NCBI GenBank assembly: GCA_019925105.1
Contig: JAHGAU010000011.1
Coordinates: forward strand, 372,001 to 436,000
DNA: 64,000 nucleotides
Reading direction: 5' to 3'
From: Niebla homalea
Taxonomy: Eukaryota; Ascomycota; Lecanoromycetes; Lecanorales; Ramalinaceae
This document shows positions 12,391 through 25,076 of the stretch, piece after piece. The notes below the pieces were generated by a model. It was not told where the DNA came from. It did not search any database and saw nothing but the letters and a program-made list of their open reading frames with translations. Positions within the stretch are counted from its first letter, which is position 1. Each line of letters starts with the position of its first letter. The translations under genes were made by a program, and so were the position numbers.

Positions 12391-13359
12391 TAATAAATTT
12401 ATAAAAACTAATAATCCTTAATAATAACTATAATTAATATATCTTTTATAAAAAAAGATTCTTTTAAGGGGAGTTAAGACTTTATTAATTTACGTTTTTA
12501 AGCCTTAAGTTAATAAGAATAAGTTATATAAAGGATATAAATACTATTTATATCATATATAGGGTAAAGGAAAAGCCGGTTAAGGTAAAATTCACGGATA
12601 CGGTATATTCCCCGGTAAATTTAATTAATTTTATATTTAAAATGTAACTTCTAGATTATAAAACTTAACTCAATATAATACGGACGGTCCGGACGGTAAT
12701 ATATAATTAAAAAAAGCTTACTTATAATAAATAAAACGGTTTATTTATTCTAATCGGTTTATAAGAATTTACCCTTATTATAACGGCGTTTAATATATTT
12801 TTAATTATACTTACTTAATATATATATTTAAGCCATTTTAAAGCTCAGAAACTATTTTAAATAACGGATATGTTTACCGGAATAGGCCTTAAATATAAAT
12901 ACCGTAATAATAATAAAGTTAAAGACGCTTATTATACGTATTATATTATCCGCCGGTTATACTCTTAATTATATAAAAGATATTTTAAATTTAAAAAGAA
13001 TTTATTAAAGTTTATCTATACGGACCTTTTAAGGATCATTAATCCCCGGGAATATAATAAAATAATATACTATATAACCTTCCGTAATAATAAAATTATA
13101 ATATTAAAGGTTTACCCCTTAATATATAAATCGGACGTAATTTAACGATTTAAGGAGTTTAAAGCTAAGTATAAATAACCTTTAAATTGAAAAATTAAAT
13201 ACCTTTAGGTTAACGGCGGGGGTAAATATATGTCAAAAGCCTTTTTAAATTACTTAAAATAATATAAGATTGTTTTTAAAGTAATAATACGTAAGAGTTT
13301 TAAATAAAATCCAATTAATAAAAGGATTAACTAAGAGATTAATAAGAAGATTAAGGTTA
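12391..13359 (+). pseudogene. Copia-A el2 integrase, N-terminal half
   Basis: The frame reads YTDLLRIINPREYN near 13018 and RFKEFKAKYK followed by VNGGGKY near 13200. These match the Copia integrase core, where the first Asp lies in TDLLGP and the second in a D-G-G-G-E-Y motif. The frame is cut at 13359 by el3 and resumes at 21742. Confidence 0.85.
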
Positions 13360-13521
13360 TATTAAATATGCAGGATCGCTACTTGGGAGATTATGTGACG
13401 CGGATCAGATTAAATAAGGCAGATATATTAAACTTAAGTAAGATAACGGTATATAATTATATATATAGTTTTACTTTATATATAATAATAATTAAGCAAC
13501 TTATATTTTTTAATTTTAATA
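13360..13521 (+). repeat. Copia-A el3 5' LTR
   Basis: 162 bp. The first third keeps GC-rich sequence (GCAGGATCGCTACTTGGGAG) while the rest is RIP-mutated. The primer-binding site that follows reads AATTATTAGCCCGG, more mutated than in el2. An open frame at 13368-13556 over the LTR is not a gene. Confidence 0.9.
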
Positions 13522-13599
13522 AATTATTAGCCCGGATTATGTATTTAAGTACTTAAATAATATCTTCTTAATATTTAATTTAACTTATAAATAGTAATA

Positions 13600-16330
13600 A
13601 ACTTATAATATAAAATATACCCGTAAACGATACCTATATATAAGCTATATTATTAAAAATTGACTTAATTAAACGTATAATATTATAATTATAAGTAAAG
13701 AAGCTTACTTAATTACTTATATTCTTAAATTAAAAAAGAAGGATATTTTATTAACGAGAATATATAGACCGTTATTTTTTAGCCCTATTAAGGGCCGTAA
13801 ACGCTTATATACCGGAAAAGTTAAGCCGGTATTAAGTTAACGGAGCTAAAACGTAAAGCCTTTAAAGCTAATATATATACGTAAAGCCTTAACCGGGGTT
13901 TAAGTAAGAAATTTAAAACGTTAAATAAATATTAAAGGCGAGCGCGGCGAAATGGCATTTTTACATACAGAAAACAAATTACAGAATAATCGAACATTTT
14001 AAGGGTAAAGGACGATTTCAATAAGAGCCCCTAAACTTTATCCGGTAAATTACGTAATTAATATAAATAAAATAATAATAAATATCTGACGATTTACCGG
14101 TACCCGTAATTAACCCTAAATAAACCTAGTTATTACGTAAGGCCGGTAAAAAGGGGTTATGAGGATTTAACGTTAAAAAATTAAAATTAAAATTAAATAA
14201 GGTTAATCCGAAAAGTTATATAATAAAATACTTAAGGTAAAGTCTTAACGTTAAGAGAAATAAAGTTATATAATCGGGGCCGTTTTCCCCCGATTAAGCT
14301 TAATATTATTATTAAATTTTTATTACGGATTATAACGTTAAAAAGTAAAAAATTCTTAAAAAAATAATAAATTAAAGATTTAAAGTAATTATTAATCTTA
14401 ATCGGGTTAACGTAAAGACTTAATTATAATATTAAGGTAAGTAATTACGGAAGAAAGGTTTTTATTTAGATCGGGTTAACGTTTAAGGTAAGTTAAGGTT
14501 AAATTAACCGATTATAATTTCCTTTTTTTTAAAAAAATTAAAGCGATAAATTTAAAATAAATATAAATATTAAAATAACCGTAACTTAGCCACCAGCATT
14601 ATAGAACGCTGAAATTAACTTAAAGTAGCTAGACTCGTAAATAAACAAATCAATTAATCAATTAAATAAATATTAAATATACTATAAAACTTTATTGAAT
14701 TTAAAGCTTTAAAGACCGTATTAAAATTAAATTTTTTTAAGATTAATTAAAAATAAATTACTTAAATTTAAATATATTATAGCTTAAAATTACTCGCTTT
14801 AATTTAATTTTAAAAAAGAAATACGGGACAGAATAAATAATTAACGGTTAAACCTCTTAAAATAAAGATTAATCTTTAAGAAAAAGGGGTTAAAAATTAA
14901 TTATAGAATTCTTTAATAAATAATTAAACTGAAAATAAGCCTACTTATTACGGATCGTAGAAATTAAAGCCTTTAAATTAAAGTAAAATAATTAAGATAA
15001 ACTTAAACGTTTTAATTATAGAAATTAAGGATCTTTAAGTAAAAAAAAATAATAATCTTAAGGGTATATATATAATATTATATTATATTATAAAATTTCG
15101 TTTTAAACTTAACCGGAATAAAAAATACTTTAATTAATAAAACTTTATATTATTTATTACTTTAAATTACTTAATAATATTATTATATATAAAGTACCCT
15201 TTTTCCCTTTATACTTAAAAACTTAAGGAAGGAAGACCGTCTTAATTTAATTAATAAAAATCAAATTGAAAATAAAGATTACTTATTATTATAAACGTTA
15301 AAGTTATATAATAGTTTTAGCTTAAAAACCTTTAAAGAACCCTTAAATAACCTATTAAATATTATTATCTTTAAGCTATATATAAACGTTGAAAATTGGA
15401 TATTATTATTTAACGTAAATTACTTATTACCTACCTTTAAATAATGAGTCTTTAACGTATTAAACGTTATTAAACTTAAACTTAAATATTATTAATAATT
15501 ATAATATAATTAATATCTTATTAATATTATTTTCCGTATACTTTATTAATAATAATAATTAAAAAAAAAACTTTACTATAAAGGGTTTTCCCTTAAGCTT
15601 AATCCCTTTATTAATAGATTAACGGTAATAAATATTATAAAGTTAATAAATAAAGGATTAAGTAATAATTAATAACCTTTAAAAACCAAAAAAAGAAGAT
15701 ATCCTTAAGGTATATATAACCTTAAAAAACCGTTATAAGATTAATATTAAGTATTTAATCGATATTATAAAAAGCCCGGATACGATTTAAAAAAGATTTA
15801 ATGATTAATATAAGCCTTAAAGGTCCGGATTATATATAAAGCTTATTTAAAAACTTATAAATTTATGAAAGATCCCGGATATAATAATCGATAAGTATAA
15901 TAGCCGTTATTAGAAAGTTTATATTAAGATTAAAACGATTAATAATTCCTTAATTATCCCGGATTATTTTATTATTTAAATATTCTTAAATAAACTTGAG
16001 GAGTTATAGTAAATATAATACTTAATGCTTACTTAAATAACTATATAATAAGGCTTAAATACCCTTAAATTTTACGATATTATATAAAGGGCCTATAATA
16101 AGGAAATTCGGGCGGTTATTTAATCTTATGAAAATACGTTAAAGGGGAATAATAAAAAAACCTTTAATAAAACCCGGGAGAGATTTATTTATTAATATTA
16201 TATTACTTTAAAAAGAAACCTATAAAGTTCCGTGTTAAGAAGCCTAAGATTATTAAAAAAATTATTACGCCCGTAAAACTTTTAATAATAGACTTTTATT
16301 TATTAATATATATATAATAATTAATAATAA
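13600..16330 (+). pseudogene. Copia-A el3 gag region, interrupted by a retroposon
   Basis: Collinear with el2 10250-12390 and el6 58900-61000. The 725-bp retroposon at 13937-14661 lies inside it. No intact motif is readable. Confidence 0.6.
13937..14661 (+). mobile_element. 725-bp SINE-like non-autonomous retroposon, copy 1
   Basis: Inserted in el3 gag with a perfect 16-bp target duplication (13921-13936 and 14662-14677). The 5' end is GC-rich, GGCGAGCGCGGCGAAATGGC. The 3' end reads GAACGCTGAAATTAACTT, then TAGCTAGACTCGTAAATAAA and a tail of AATC-type repeats. That 3' end resembles the 3' terminus of the LINE family here (complement of 37628-37680 and 30440-30490), so it was probably copied by LINE enzymes. 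No protein is apparent. I did not see convincing pol III A and B boxes, so a tRNA or 5S origin is not claimed; it could also be an internally deleted LINE. Confidence 0.85.
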
Positions 16331-19300
16331 TAATATTTATTACCTTAGTAAACTTATAAAAATCAATAATCCTTAATAATAATTATAATTAATATATTTT
16401 CTATAAAAGGAGATTCTTTTAAAGGGAGTTAAAACCTTATTAATTTACGTTTTTAAGCTTTAAATTAATAAAAATAAATTATATAAAAAATATAAATATT
16501 ATTTATATAAGATATAAAGTAAATAATAAGCCAATTAAGGTAAAATTATAAATACGGTATATTTCCCGGCGAACTTAATTAATTTTATATTTAAAATATA
16601 ACTTCTAGATTATAAGGCTTAACTTAGTACGATATAAACGGTCCGGACGGTAATATATGGTCAGAAAAAGCTTACTTATAGCAAGTAAATCGGCCTATTT
16701 ATAATCGATTTATAAGAATTTACCCTTATTATAATAGCGTTTACCGTACTTTTAACTATATTCACTTAATATATACGTATAAGTTACCTTAAAGCTTAAA
16801 AATTATTCTAATTAACGGATATATTTACCGGAATAAATTTTAAACGTAAACGTTATGATAATAATAAGGCTAAAAATACTTATTATATATATAATATTAT
16901 TAACCGGTTATACTCTTAATTATATAAGGGATATTTTAAGTTTATAAAGAACCTATTAAAGCTTATTTATATAGACCTTTTAAAGATAATTAATCCTTAA
17001 GGGTATAATAAAATAACGTATTATATAACCTTTTATAATAATAAAATTATAATATTAAAGGTCCACCTTTTAATATATAAATTAAACGTAATTTAACGGT
17101 TTAAGGAGTTTAAAGTTAAGTATAAACGACCCCCGGATTAAAAATTAAACGTTTTCAGGCTAACGGTAAAGGTAAATATACGTTTAAGGCCTTCTTAAAC
17201 TATTTAAAATAATATAGGATTATTTTTAAGGTAATAATACGTAAAAGCTTTAAATAAAATCTAATTAATAAAAAAAATTAACCGGGAGATTAAGGAGAAG
17301 ACCAGGGCTATGTAAGTAATAGGGTAGATACTTAAAAACTTTTGGCCGGAACTAATTTAAACGGTAAATTATATAATTATATAGATATTATATATATAGC
17401 TTAAAGGGGTAATATTATTGATTAATTGATTAATTTATTTATATACGAGTCTAGCTATTTTTTAAGCTAATTTCGGCGTTCCATAATGCTAATAACTAGG
17501 CTACGGTTATCTTAATATTTATACTTATTTTAAACTTATCGCTTCAATTTAAAAAGGAAGAGGAAACCGTAATCGGCTAACTTAACCTTAACTTACCTTA
17601 AATACTAACCCGATTTAAATAAAAACCTCTCTTTTATAATTATTTACCTTAATATTATAACCGAGTTTTTACGTTAATTTAATTAAGATTAATAATTATC
17701 TTAAATCCTTAATTTATTATTTTTTACTTTTTAACGTTATAATCCGCGGTAAGGATTTAATAATAATATTAAATATAATCGGAAAGAAACGGCCTTAATT
17801 ATATAATTTTACTTTTTTTAATATTAAGTTTTTATTTTAAGTATTTTATTATATAGCTTTTTGGATTAACCTAACCTTATTTAATCTTAACTTTAACCTT
17901 TTAACGTTAAGTCTTTATAACCTTTTTTTACCGGCCTTATATAGTAATTAAGCTTATTTAAGGTTAATTACGGGTACCGGTAGATCATCGGATATTTATT
18001 ATTGTTTTATTTATATTAAGTATATAATTTACCGGATAAAATTTAAGGGCTCTTAGTGAAATTATCCTCCACCCTTAAATGATTCAACTATTCTATAGTT
18101 TATTTTCTATACGTAAAAATGCCATTTCGCCGCGCTCGCCCCTGGGGTAATATTATATTAAATTTAATATAATTAAAAATCGGATATATCCTAATAGGTT
18201 ATTAAATTAAGCTCGATAATAGATCGGAACCGTATATCCTAATAGGTTTTAATAAAGGAATTAATAAAGACTTTAAAGTAATTAATTTACGGATAAAACG
18301 GTTCGATCTTATAATAAAGAACGTATATAACGTACCTATATATCGAAGAAAGACGGGTAATACCGTTAAATAACTTAGATCGTAAAAAGCTTATTAATTA
18401 AATTTAAAAGCTTAAGAAGGCGAGAAGGTTATAATAGGACCTTAATTTAAGGGAAAGGTTTAAGAATTACGGTTTAATTAAAACGGATATTACGAATATG
18501 GGCTTTATTTTTACCGATTAGCCTATACGTCCGGCTATAATTAACCTTATTCTTACCAATTAACCTATATATTTAATAATAATATTTACTTAATAAACGG
18601 CTTTACCGGACCTTTTAAGCTTAACGACCGAAAACCTAAAATTAATTATAATTAAGGGTAAAGGTAATAACTTAAGAACTTAATTAAAGATAACCCTAGC
18701 CTTATATTTCCTAGTAAACCGCGTAATATATTATTAAATCTACTCTTTCTCTTGGCGTTATTAATCCGTAATAAGGATAAACCGTTATACCCTTTAACTT
18801 TAATATCCCTTAAAATAGCCCCGGAACTTATTAAGCTTAATACCTATAAAAAAACTATAATAAATAAATATATCTTAAAAGTTAACGGAAAGAATAAATA
18901 CGGTTCCCTTAAAAAGAATAATATTTAAATCTTAATTACGCGGAGTTAAATCCCCGCCGGCATAACGATATTATAAGGACGGTAGGTTTATATCCTTTAA
19001 CGTAAAGTTAATAATAATATAATTCATTATAAAGCCCGGTAAGTAATACGTGGTTTTAAATAACGTAAAAGTATCGATTATAATAAAACGTTTACCTTAA
19101 TAGTAAAACTTATAAACTATAAGTTTCTCCCTTATAACGGTTAATAACTGGGATTTAAAATAAATAAACGTTAAAATAGCGTTCCTTTACGGTTTTATTA
19201 AAAAAGAAATATACGTAAAACAGCCAAATAAATGGGAAAAAACCAGTAAAGACGGTAAAAAGCTTTATTATAAGCTTAAGAAAAACCTATATAAATTAAA

Positions 19301-20410
19301 GTAATTATTATAATTATAATATAATTAATTTTAAGAGTTTATAGTTATATAAGGCTTTAAACTTATTTATACGGACTATTACGTATTCCTTTACCTTAAA
19401 ACCGGTATAATCGTAACTATCTATATAAATAACGTATTAATAATTAATCCGTTTAAATAAAGGATTTCAGACTTAAAAACCGTATTTAATAAGGAATTCC
19501 GTATATTTAATTTAAGATTAATAAGTTATTATTTAAATATTACTATTATTTGGGATCGATAAAATTAAACGATCCGTCTTAGTTAAAAAGTTTATATTAA
19601 AAAGGTAATCCGAGATTATAATTAATAAAAAGCTTATTTAATATATATATTTATATAAGTTAATTTCAGGCTAGAACCGTTACTTAAAAATTACCAGGTA
19701 AAACCGGAGTTTAGATAATAATATTAATCGGCCGTAAGCTTATTAATATATATTATACTTAATATATAACCAGATATAACTTATATAATTATTAATTAAT
19801 ATTCCGTAAATCCGTCTTATTAATATTAATTATATATAAGGTAAATTATACGTTATTTACGGATTATTATATATTTTTAATTAATATATAAGGGTAAGCT
19901 TAAGGCTTTTAATAAATATATTGATTCCGATTTTACGGCCGACTTTACCCGTAAGTTAACCTTAAGTTACCTTTTTAATATAAGGAATATTCCGATTTAT
20001 TAATCTTTAAAAAAGTAATTAATTTTAACGTTATTTACTTATAAAGCCGAATATACGGGATAAACGTAACTTATTAAGGAAGCTATTTAGTTAAAAGACT
20101 TATTAAGGTAAATATAACCCGATAAATCTGGATATATATTTATTATTACGATTTATAATGATAATTAAGGGCTTATCGTATTGGTTAAAAACCCGGTATA
20201 TTATATAAGGATAAAGTATATAGGTATTTAATTATATTAACTACGGGAACAATTTAAGGCTAATATACGGAGTAAGTTATTAACGGGTTAATAAAGGCTT
20301 TATTTATTAAAACCTTTATATAATTTAAACGGGCTTTAAACCTTAAAAAGCCATTATATCGATAGTTTAAAGACCGCATACTTATTAACGGCGGATTTAA
20401 TAATAAACCG
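16331..20410 (+). pseudogene. Copia-A el3 protease-integrase-RT-RNase H, interrupted
   Basis: Degenerate pol collinear with el1. The integrase core is at about 16960-17190 and is split by the second retroposon at 17419-18143. RT is at about 19270-19450, with LYKLK and then VYINNVLI-like residues in place of YVDDVLI. RNase H is at 19920-20100, with DSDFTADFTR and then KAEYTG. Stops replace Gln and Trp throughout. Confidence 0.85.
17419..18143 (-). mobile_element. 725-bp SINE-like retroposon, copy 2 (inverted)
   Basis: Reverse-oriented second copy of the element at 13937, also 725 bp, inserted in el3 integrase with a 13-bp target duplication GGGGTAATATTAT (17406-17418 and 18144-18156). Its tail at the left reads as TTGATTAATTGATTAATT on the plus strand. 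Its GC-rich 5' end (complement of GCCATTTCGCCGCGCTCGCC) is at the right. It is collinear with copy 1 and differs mainly by transitions, consistent with RIP after both had inserted. Confidence 0.87.
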
Positions 20411-20426
20411 GGTAATAAATAATAAA

Positions 20427-21403
20427 GGGATTATATATACGTACACCCCCGCGATATACATATACGCCCCCAAATCCCCTACATGTACACCCCCAAATTC
20501 CCTGCATATATACCCTTTTTTTAGCGGGTATATTTAGTAATTCCGGTAGTATTTCTTAGCATTACGGAAGACTTTTTTTTTTTTTAGTAAAGTTTAAATA
20601 ACGCGTCTTTCAGTCCGGCAGGCCTATTACTTACTATTACTATAGACTTTACACCCCTATTTAATAGCACTCGCCGTAAGCGAAACGGATAATAAGGTTA
20701 AATAAGCAAATTAATAACCTTACGTAATAAAGTTATTAACGGAATAATTTTAAGGCTTGTTATTATAGCTTTAAGTTGCTTATAATAAGGAGGACGTCGT
20801 AATTAAGGTTTAAAAAACGAGTTTATAAGAATAAAGTAAAGTTGACTTTATTAAAACGTAAATAAAGGGTAATGGATTATTAAGTTAACCACCCCGTCGT
20901 CCAAGAGTTAGCCGTTAAAAGTAAATTATTATTAATAAGCTTAAACTTAAAAGGGAAAGAGTAACTATTTAATAAAAGGCCTAGAAATTATTGTAATCGA
21001 GCCCTTTTAACTCGGTTTACTTATAATATAAGTAAAGTGGTAAGGGTAAGTAAATCTATATAAATAACCTTAGTATATACCTATTTCTTAATAATTGAAC
21101 GTCCTTTTATTCTTATCGCGGTCTTCGGCGTATTATTTATCTACGTATTATTACCGGAATTACCCATAATATTTAATTAATGTACCTATTGTTACCGTGG
21201 TAATATACGTGATAATATACGTAAATTCCCTTTAATATATTGTAAAATGCTCTTAAGTACTTTAGTAATACTGAGAAATACTACCGGAATTACTGAATAT
21301 ACCCGCTAAAAAAAGGGTATATATATAGGGAATTTAGGGGTGTATATACAGGGGAACTAGGGGCGTATATGTATATCCTGGGGGTGTACGTGTATATAAT
21401 CCC
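20427..21403. mobile_element. MITE-like DNA element, 977 bp, 8-bp target duplication
   Basis: Terminal inverted repeats of about 140 bp (20427-20567 and 21263-21403) begin GGGATTATATA. The element is flanked by a perfect 8-bp duplication ATAATAAA (20419-20426 and 21404-21411). The outer 90 bases of each arm contain phased C-rich blocks (GTACACCCCC and CGCCCCCAAATCCCC) about 20 to 25 bases apart. No transposase is visible inside. An 8-bp duplication fits hAT, but such long inverted repeats are unusual for hAT, and other 8-bp superfamilies are possible. It sits in the 3' untranslated part of el3. Confidence 0.88.
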
Positions 21404-21575
21404 ATAATAAAAGGTAAAAAGTAACAATATAAGGGAGCTAGCTACTTAATAATTAGGGGAGCTACGTAATAAATACGGTAATTAAACTCTTATATAAAAG
21501 GATATAACGTTAAGGCTATAAAGGAGTTATTTAATAAATAAGAATTATAGGCTATATACGAAGTTCAAAAAGGAA

Positions 21576-21736
21576 TATTAAATATATAGGATCGTTATTT
21601 GGGAAATTACGTAACGCGGATTAAATTAAATAAAACGGATATACTAAACTTAAGTAGGATAGCGGTATACAGCCTTTATATAGTCTTACTTTATATATAT
21701 TAATAATTAAGCAACTTACACCTCTCAATTTCAACA
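21576..21736 (+). repeat. Copia-A el3 3' LTR with polypurine tract
   Basis: 161 bp ending in an intact TTTCAACA, preceded by the purine tract AAAAAGGAA (21567-21575). Directly followed by the GGTTA target duplication. Confidence 0.92.
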
Positions 21737-22652
21737 GGTTATATAAATAGCGGAAAGTATATTTAAAAGTTTTTAGCCGGAGTTAATTTAAACGGTAAAT
21801 TATATAATTATACGGATATTATATATATAGCTTAAAGGGATAATATTATATTAAGCTTAATATAATAAGAAACCGGACGTATCCTATATACGGACCCTAA
21901 GGTTGATTATATACGTAAGAATTATAGGTTACCGGGCCAAGCTTAATAATAGATTAGAACCATATATTTTAATGGGTTTTAATAAAGGGATTAATAAATA
22001 CTTTAAGTTAATTAATCTACGGGTAAAACGGTTTAATTTTATAATAAAGAACGTATACAATACGGGTAATACCGTTAAATACCTCGGATTATAAGGAGCC
22101 TATTAAACGAATTTAAAAGCTTAAGAAGGTAAAAAGGCTTTAATAAGACCTTAATTCAAGGGAGAAGTTTAGGAATTATAATTTAATTAAAATGGATATT
22201 ATAAGTATAAGCTTTACCTTTATTAAGCAATTTATATATCCGGCTATAATCCTTACTTAATAAATAGCTTTACCGGACCCCTTAAACCTAACGGCCGAAG
22301 ACTTAAAGATTAATTATAATTAAGGATAAAGATAATAAATTAAAAGCTTAATTAAAAATAACCTAGGTTTTATATTTCCGGATAAACCGTGTAATATATT
22401 ATTAAATCTATTCTTTTTCTTAGCTTTATTAACCCGTAATAAAAATAAATTATTATACCCTTTAACTTTAATATCCCTTAAAATAATCCCAGAACTTAAT
22501 AAACTTAAAACCTATAAAAAAAACCATAATAAATAAATATATCCGGATAAATTAAGAATTAATAGAAAATAATAAATATAATTCTTTTAAAGAGAACAAT
22601 ATTTAAGTCTTAATTATACGGAGTTAAATCCTTATTAATATAACGATATTAT
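21737..22652 (+). mobile_element. Copia-A element 2, segment 2 of 3
   Basis: Continuation of el2 after removal of el3. It ends at the 14-bp sequence TATAACGATATTAT (22639-22652), which is repeated at 51600-51613, where el2 resumes. Everything between is the LINE E insertion and its contents. Confidence 0.92.
21742..22640 (+). pseudogene. Copia-A el2 integrase C-terminus and linker to RT
   Basis: A short stop-free stretch at 21903-22094 includes RLEPYILMGFNKGINKYFK, the GKX-type C-terminal integrase region of Copia elements (usual pattern: K-L-x-P-x-x-x-x-x-x-F-L-G-Y). The linker preceding RT follows. This stretch is not a separate gene. Confidence 0.85.
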
Positions 22653-25076
22653 TAATTAATTAATTAATTTATACTACGGGTCTAGTTAAGCTAATTCCGG
22701 CGTTCCTTAATACGCGGCCTTTTAGCCTTATTAATAACCGTAAAAACCTGATACTTATAATATTAAGGTAAAAACCGGCGTCTACCAGGCCTCCACCCTC
22801 TATCTTTTAAGGTAAAAAATATTAACGGCCGTTTAAAGAGTGGTAATTTATTCATATACTCTTTATATTTTAACTCCCTTAAGAAAATCTAGAATATTAC
22901 GACTATGTTTTTATAAAAGTTATCCTTAAATTCGTTATTTTTCCGTTTTTTTATATATCTATATTGCCTTAACCTTATATAATATTTCTGAATATCCTGA
23001 TTAATACTTACGTATTTAATATATATCCCTTTTATATTATTATCGTTATTAATTCTTTTAAAGACTTTTAATAAGTATTTATTATTATATCCTTATAACT
23101 ATAAAAGATACTTTTTAATTTATATAATTAATATAACCGGTTTCCGTTTTTCTTTTTCTTCCTTAACCGGTAACGGGCCTTTTCTATAAGGTTTTTGGTA
23201 ACCTTATTTATCTTTATAATAAGGTTAAATTATAATAATAATCCGGTAAATATTATAAACTTAATAACCGCCCAAATACTTCGCTTTATAAATAATATTT
23301 AATAATAATTATAAATATTAACTTTTATAATAAGTTTTAATTTAATTTCCGTAAATAAAGGATAAGAAATAAAGACGTATATAGCGTTTTACTTCCTTTA
23401 TCCGTATTTATATCCGGCGTTTATCCGACCTTTAATATATGTAGTAAATAAGAAGTAAATTAAACCATTTTTATCCATCCGGAGTTAAATCGTTAATACG
23501 TTATTACCCTTTTTTATAATATTATAACGGCGGAGATACTTATTAATAATCTTTTTATTATTAAAAGCTAAATAATAATAACCTTAAGGTATAAAATCTT
23601 TATATTTCCGTTAATACTTAATTTACTTTATTATAGTTTATAAAGTAATCGTTATAGTTTTCGTTCTTTAGATCCTTTTAATCTTAATCTCTTTTACGTC
23701 TGGCGGGAATTTATACCCGCTTAAGTTAACCTTTATGATATTAATAAAGTTAATTTCCTTTTTAACTTATTCCTACTTTATCTTAATAAAAAAGGAAATA
23801 AATATCTTTAATCTATTTTTTTTAATTTAAAACTTATTAAGACTCTGGCGGATCCGTTTATTTCTTATTATTATAACTAAATATACACCTTTCTTTAATT
23901 TTACTTAAGTAATTATTTAATCCAATAAAATTTCAATTAACGGTATAAAGACCTTAAACTTTAATACCGGAATAAAGGTTGCTTTATAAGTTTTATTAAT
24001 TATTTTTAAATATTAATTCTGGACTTTCTATAATATCTAGATAAGTTCTTTCTTATATCCCGGAGTACCTTTAAGTATATATTAAATAGCTATAACGTAT
24101 ATTATAATTAACTTTATTATAACTTAATAAATAGTCCGGGCCTTTTATAATATAGCTCCCTATATTAATATAGCGAAATAAATAAGGTTTTTTTCCTATA
24201 AAGTTATTTTCTTTTAAACCTTTCTTATATAATCCTTTTAATTAAACTTTTTATTTATTTAAAGGTTAAGGACTTTAATACTGGTATCCGGCTTTACTGT
24301 AACTCTATTTAAGTTTATTATAATTATTATATTATATAACTTTAAGCTTTTAATTATATAGATAAGCTTATACTTATATAGTATAAATTAAGCCTTATAA
24401 ATTCTTATTTATTAAAGATAAACTTTATAAGCCTATTTTAATTCTAAATAATTTATACGTATAAAAATATTATAAATTAAAAAATAAATATTATTAATAA
24501 AGTTTTTAATTTAAACCTTTTATTTTAACTTAATAAGCTTTTTAATTAATAAACCGTCAAAGAATAAAAATAATATAAAAGAAATAAACAATTTTTAAGG
24601 AATCCTTATTATAGCGGGCTTTATTAAGCTTATTTTTTATCTTAGGTTAATTAATATAGCTCGGTCGTTTAAAAAACTTTTCATTTACTTAATTAAGAAG
24701 GGTAATATCCTTTTTTTCCTTAAATTATATAATAAATTTTAATAATTTATTTTATTAAAAACATTTATAATATTGAAAAAAAGAAAGCTTATAATATACT
24801 TCTTTTTATAACCTTATATTATATATATACCGTTAATTAATCCTTTAAGGGCTATTTTTATTAACCGATTTCTTTTTATTTTTATTTATTAATCGGGAAA
24901 AAGTCCGTAATTCTTTATATAGTCGTTAAGGATCTTTATTATTACCGTCTTTAAGGCCTTTTTTAACGTATATAAGAGTATAATAAGTCTATAAAACTTT
25001 ATTTTAAAGTAATTTAAGTTAATAAGTTTTTTAAGGATAATTATCTTTATTTCCTTAAACTTACGTAAATACCTTA
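22653..25076 (-). mobile_element. Tad1-like LINE, copy E, 3' arm
   Basis: 3' part of a LINE inserted in el2. The tail at 22653 reads TAATTAATTAATTAATTT, a mutated form of the (TTGA)n seen on this strand in copy C, meaning an (AATC)n tail on the coding strand. The 14-bp target duplication is at 22639-22652 and 51600-51613. Collinear with copy C 37628-40008; the other arm resumes at 48220. Confidence 0.9.
23000..25076 (-). pseudogene. LINE copy E ORF2, RT catalytic part and RNase H region
   Basis: The minus strand near 24450-24500 reads FINNIYFLIYNIF, corresponding to the GFVDDI..LTY catalytic segment of LINE reverse transcriptases with both Asp changed to Asn. Downstream (lower coordinates) the thumb and a presumed RNase H domain are collinear with copy C. 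The frame is interrupted at 25076 by the 23-kb insertion and continues at 48220. Confidence 0.78.

Larger units (their letters stand above)
10007..13359 (+). mobile_element. Copia-A element 2, segment 1 of 3
   Basis: 5' portion of the element that frames most of the window: 5' LTR, primer-binding site, gag, protease region and the first half of integrase. It stops at 13359 where el3 is inserted. The last five bases, GGTTA (13355-13359), are repeated at 21737-21741, where the integrase frame resumes. Continues at 21737 and again at 51600. Confidence 0.9.
13360..21736 (+). mobile_element. Copia-A element 3 (complete, nested in el2)
   Basis: Complete LTR retrotransposon with two LTRs (13360-13521 and 21576-21736), flanked by a perfect 5-bp target duplication, GGTTA (13355-13359 and 21737-21741). 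It lies within the integrase gene of el2, whose reading frame rejoins exactly when el3 is removed. Subtracting its two retroposons and one MITE with their duplications leaves about 5.9 kb, a normal Copia length. All its genes are dead. Confidence 0.93.
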
